NCBI GenBank assembly: GCA_951812755.1
Contig: OX638329.1
Span: 6,439,107-6,503,106 of the forward strand
Length of the DNA: 64,000 nt
Reading direction: 5' to 3'
Source: an uncultured Latescibacterota bacterium
Lineage (GTDB): Bacteria > Latescibacterota > UBA2968
In this document: piece by piece, positions 61,114-64,000 of the stretch
How the letters are laid out: each line of letters opens with the position of its first letter
Numbering within the stretch: the first letter of the stretch is position 1
Notes under the pieces: generated by a model
Seen by the model: only the letters and a program-made list of their open reading frames with translations
Database searches by the model: none
What the model was told of the DNA's origin: nothing
Position numbers and translations under genes: made by a program

Positions 61114-61809
61114 ATGGCCAAATACGAAACCATCTCCAAACATCTCATCCAGACCTATCCCAAAGACTTCATCCGACTCACATTTGGACAGGACGATGTA
61201 GAAGTCCTGGACATACTCGACACAGAGCAATCCACGATTGAAACACAACATACCGATAGCCTCATCCGCGTTCATATCGCGGGCGAGGAGGCATTGATAC
61301 ACTACAAATCTCAAACCACTGACGATCCATCTATGCCACGCCGCATGGCGGGCTATATTATGCGTGCGATTGGGCAGCACGGTCTGCCGATTTATTCCAG
61401 CGTGATCTATTTACGGCGCAATGCGGGCCAGCGCGACCCGGGACGCTACATCCAGGAATGGCCCGGCTATGGTATTTTGGTAGAATACAGAGTGATTCGG
61501 CTCAGTGAGATAGAAGGACAGGACATTATTGATGGCGGACCTTCGGGCTTGTTTCCATTTGCCCCATTGATGAAACGTCCTGTTGAGATAGATGCAGAGA
61601 CGTGGTTGCGTCAATGTGTTCACGCGACGAATGCGCTGCCAGTTGATAAATCAATAAAGATTGACTTTTTGGGTCGGTTGATGATATTGAGTGGGTTAGA
61701 GTATGATCCAACGCTAATCAATCGTATTCTATCACAGGAGGGTCTTATGGACGCAATTATGCGCGAATCGTCGTTTGCGCAATACATTAAGCAAGAAGGC
61801 ATTGAGTAA
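61114..61809 (+). pseudogene. Second Rpn-family gene, truncated by a stop at the IEQG tract
   Basis: 231 residues, nearly the same as the first 210 residues of the protein at 58759. It ends YIKQEGIE-stop; the TAA at 61807 is CAA (Gln) in the other copy, so the IEQG run and C-terminal domain are lost. After the stop the frame goes on with QRAIEDLLKRHLSNQPEE, a trace of the missing part. The nuclease core is intact, so partial activity is possible. Confidence 0.8.
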
Positions 61810-62079
61810 GGGGGTAGGCAACGCGCCATTGAAGATCTCCTTAAAAGACACTTATCCAACCAACCTGAAGAGAGATGCAGCCATGAAGGCCAGGACACTT
61901 AAAGATGAAATTTCCGCGTACAACAAATTGTGCGAAGAGGGCCTTGAGCTTGACCACTTGGGAGTAGTCACGATACCTTCCCAGATCTGAAACCTAAAAA
62001 CGCTTGACTTTTTGAAGTGCCTTTCTATTTTTTGCACATGGCTAACTATTAAACGTAAGATAAGTGTAAAGGGATAGAT

Positions 62080-62610
62080 ATGGCTGCTGTAACTAATGTA
62101 AATGATCGCGTCAATTATTTACGGTCAGAAGTTTGGCAACGCATGTCTGATTGTATTAGAGTAGCCAGGTATTATGAGTATCGCGCTGCTCAATATCGTA
62201 GATGGCACAATACCATTCGCTTTCTTCTGTACTTGTCTGCGACGAGTGGAATAGCCACATTTGTCGAAGAGGTGCTGCCCCCTTTTTATAGTATTATTTC
62301 CGGTGTCTTTCTCGCTATTTTTATTACTATTGATTTTGTAATGAACATGGGGAGAAAGGCCGACGCTGCACGTACTCTTAGTGCTGTGTGTGGGATATTG
62401 CAAACTGAATGGGAATCTCTGTGGTCTGACATAAATTTAGGACGTGTTACAAATGAAGAAGTGGATGTCAAAATGAAAGAATTATCTCGATTTGAGTCAC
62501 TTATGACACAGGCTGCGGATCTCTCAGAGACTGCGATTGATGATGAGATCAATAAAAAATGTCACTACGAAGTCATTGATTATTTAAGGAGTCGGTATGG
62601 AGCAGAATAA
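62080..62610 (+). CDS. Two-helix membrane protein, SLATT-like
   Basis: 176 residues. An N-terminal amphipathic helix, then a membrane hairpin at about 45-65 (TIRFLLYLSATSGIATFV) and 70-90 (YSIISGVFLAIFITIDFVM), then a long cytoplasmic helical part (KADAARTLSAVCGILQTEWESLW). This layout is like SLATT effector proteins of defence systems that form pores on activation. That is fold-level inference only. It overlaps the next small gene by 14 bp. Confidence 0.5.
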   Translation: MAAVTNVNDRVNYLRSEVWQRMSDCIRVARYYEYRAAQYRRWHNTIRFLLYLSATSGIATFVEEVLPPFYSIISGVFLAIFITIDFVMNMGRKADAARTLSAVCGILQTEWESLWSDINLGRVTNEEVDVKMKELSRFESLMTQAADLSETAIDDEINKKCHYEVIDYLRSRYGAE

Positions 62611-62818
62611 CAAAACCAGAGTTGTTAGAGCCGTACAGCAACATAATGACGAACATCACAGGACGTTATCACGTCCGGCTCGTCCCATAAATGTGGCTCC
62701 GATACCATCTCCACCACCAATGCCATCCCCGTCACAAGATTCTCAACACGTTTCCGAACCGAGCGGTGGTGAAAATGGCAGTAATGAAAGCGCGGAGAAA
62801 GGCGATGATCGGAGGTAG
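62597..62818 (+). CDS. Small proline-rich protein paired with the membrane protein
   Basis: 73 residues, overlapping the two-helix membrane gene by 14 bp. It is mostly disordered: basic N-terminus, then IPSPPPMPSPSQDSQ and an acidic tail. It may bind the membrane protein through its Pro-rich segment. No family recognised. Confidence 0.45.
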   Translation: MEQNNKTRVVRAVQQHNDEHHRTLSRPARPINVAPIPSPPPMPSPSQDSQHVSEPSGGENGSNESAEKGDDRR

Positions 62819-62944
62819 CTGTCGGATGTCTTGATTTAGGAGACTATAATGGCACATCTTCTATATAGAACTTTTTCGATGGGCCGCGCTCTTGCACGCG
62901 GCCTTTCCCTTTATCCATTTGATAACACAGCATTAAGGATTAAC

Positions 62945-64000
62945 GTGCAACCAATATTCCTCATCGCATTCCTCACACTCCTTATCTCCACCCCCACCTC
63001 CGCGCTCACGGGGCATGTCATCAATCGGACCCTCAACCGTCCCGAACCCGATATTGAAGTCTCTTATGTCCTCCATGAAACTGGAAACATCACCGTAGTG
63101 CGCGACACCACAGATAGCAAAGGTCAATTCATCCTCGACGTCGCCTCAGACCCGGGCGCCGAACCACCGCCCATGCTATTTGCCCGATACAATGGCATTG
63201 ACTACCCGGGCAACCCGGCACCAGCGGGCGACACCGTCGATATCCCCGTATTTGAAACCACGGAATCCGACACCGCCATATCCCTATCTTCACACCACAT
63301 CCTCCTCGACGCCCAGGGTGGCACAGCCACATACATTTTCATCGTACACAACCGCGGCAACCGCACCTACCTCACGGGCGGCGACCACGGTCACGGCCTG
63401 GAAATACCCCTGCCCGACGGCGTAACCGACATACTTCGCGCACCGCAAGGCGTACACCTGCATGAAACATTACTCGTTGACCCGCGCCCTATCATCCCCG
63501 GAAATAGCCAGACCTTCTTCACATTTTCCATACCCCCGTCCAACCGCATCGCACAACGCATCACCTATCCCACCACGAGCATGGACTTGCTCGTTCAACC
63601 GACCGACACGCCCGTCTCCACAACAGTACTTCAAGACCTCGGGGACGTGACATTGGGCACGAATGTCTTTCGGCGCTTTGGCGCAGAACAACTCGCGCCC
63701 GGCACACAGATCGACATCAAACTCTCATCGACCGAAACCGCATCCAATTTACAAACCCCAATACTGAATAACAGCCTTTCAGCACATGCATGGATCGCTG
63801 CTGCCAGTGCGATCGTAATCGCAACCCTCGTCATCTACATGCGCTCTCTCAAAACAACCCCCAATCGGCGCACAATCCTGCTCGAACAAATCGCCGACCT
63901 CGACGAGCGATATGAAAGCGGTAATCTCTCAGAAGACGATTACAAAAACAGGCGCAATGCCCTCAAAGCCGAAGTCATTGATCTATCAACTTCTGAGAAA
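62945..64000 (+). CDS. Exported carboxypeptidase-regulatory-like protein with CcmI-type tail (runs off the window)
   Basis: Open to the right edge, 352 residues visible. GTG start at 62945 with AAGGA upstream and a signal peptide MQPIFLIAFLTLLISTPTSA-like, then a beta domain (LTGHVINRTLNRPEPDIEV, SKGQFILDVASDPG). A membrane helix is at about 284-300. The last part, LLEQIADLDERYESGNLSEDDYKNRR, is like the CcmI-like helix of 53430. An in-frame ATG at 62849 would add 32 residues before the signal peptide and is not preferred. Likely belongs to the ccm operon interrupted at 53807. Confidence 0.65.
   Translation, partial: MQPIFLIAFLTLLISTPTSALTGHVINRTLNRPEPDIEVSYVLHETGNITVVRDTTDSKGQFILDVASDPGAEPPPMLFARYNGIDYPGNPAPAGDTVDIPVFETTESDTAISLSSHHILLDAQGGTATYIFIVHNRGNRTYLTGGDHGHGLEIPLPDGVTDILRAPQGVHLHETLLVDPRPIIPGNSQTFFTFSIPPSNRIAQRITYPTTSMDLLVQPTDTPVSTTVLQDLGDVTLGTNVFRRFGAEQLAPGTQIDIKLSSTETASNLQTPILNNSLSAHAWIAAASAIVIATLVIYMRSLKTTPNRRTILLEQIADLDERYESGNLSEDDYKNRRNALKAEVIDLSTSEK

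Noticed and set aside
61882-61990. Small gene of 35 residues after the truncated Rpn copy
   Set aside because: The start lacks a good ribosome-binding site and the frame overlaps the decayed end of the Rpn gene; no family resemblance.
62849-62944. 32-residue N-terminal extension of the exported protein at 62945
   Set aside because: It would place 32 polar residues before a clean signal peptide, and it lies in sequence shared with the non-coding Rpn leaders. GTG 62945 has its own AAGGA.

Overview
The window looks like a chromosomal contig from an uncultured, Gram-negative-type marine or sponge-associated bacterium, most like Latescibacterota, Poribacteria or a related FCB-type lineage. This is inferred from gene content: a GWxTD-domain protein, dockerin plus leucine-rich-repeat exported proteins, paired sulfatases beside a mannonate dehydratase, a CcmE/F/H cytochrome c maturation system, and many small dispersed repeats. 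No rRNA or CRISPR array is visible. The only RNA gene seen is a tRNA-Pro(CGG).

Layout. 0-3 kb: end of an unknown gene running into a tandem repeat, then a beta-hydroxyacid-type dehydrogenase and an M20 peptidase. 3-8.5 kb: a signalling module made of a REC plus RsbW-like ATPase protein, a REC-like plus Hpt protein, a hybrid histidine kinase and a STAS protein. 8.5-20.4 kb: an accessory island directly downstream of tRNA-Pro, with two restriction-modification systems, an IS256-type insertion sequence, HEPN-type proteins, a DUF4238 protein, and several miniature elements and hairpins. 20.4-31.9 kb: a PhoB/PhoR-like pair, a degenerate CehA-like exported protein, an RNase II family enzyme, a peroxiredoxin with an in-frame UGA at its catalytic position (probable selenoprotein), a phosphoesterase, a broken nucleotidyltransferase and a Tat-exported protein. 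31.9-33.8 kb: a HicBA toxin-antitoxin pair and a membrane protein. 33.9-39.3 kb: a cell-surface operon with an ECF sigma factor, a zinc-finger anti-sigma factor, a small exported protein, an LRR protein and a GWxTD protein. 39.5-50.5 kb: unknown genes, an alpha/beta hydrolase, YceI, a fused FAD/4Fe-4S membrane oxidoreductase, and a mannonate dehydratase plus two-sulfatase operon for sulfated, uronate-containing glycans. 50.5-53.8 kb: the ccm operon. 53.8-62.9 kb: a second accessory block (a nuclease-like gene split at a poly-A run, a dockerin/LRR protein, two toxin-antitoxin loci, two Rpn-type transposase-nuclease genes in a duplicated cassette, and a two-TM plus proline-rich pair). It seems to separate the ccm genes from a CcmI-tailed exported protein that runs off the right edge.

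The most notable items are the probable selenocysteine peroxiredoxin (complement 27492-27929), the phosphorelay plus partner-switch module in which the kinase's own Hpt domain has lost its histidine, the 90-bp miniature element family with GTGGATAA ends, and the two defence-type islands.
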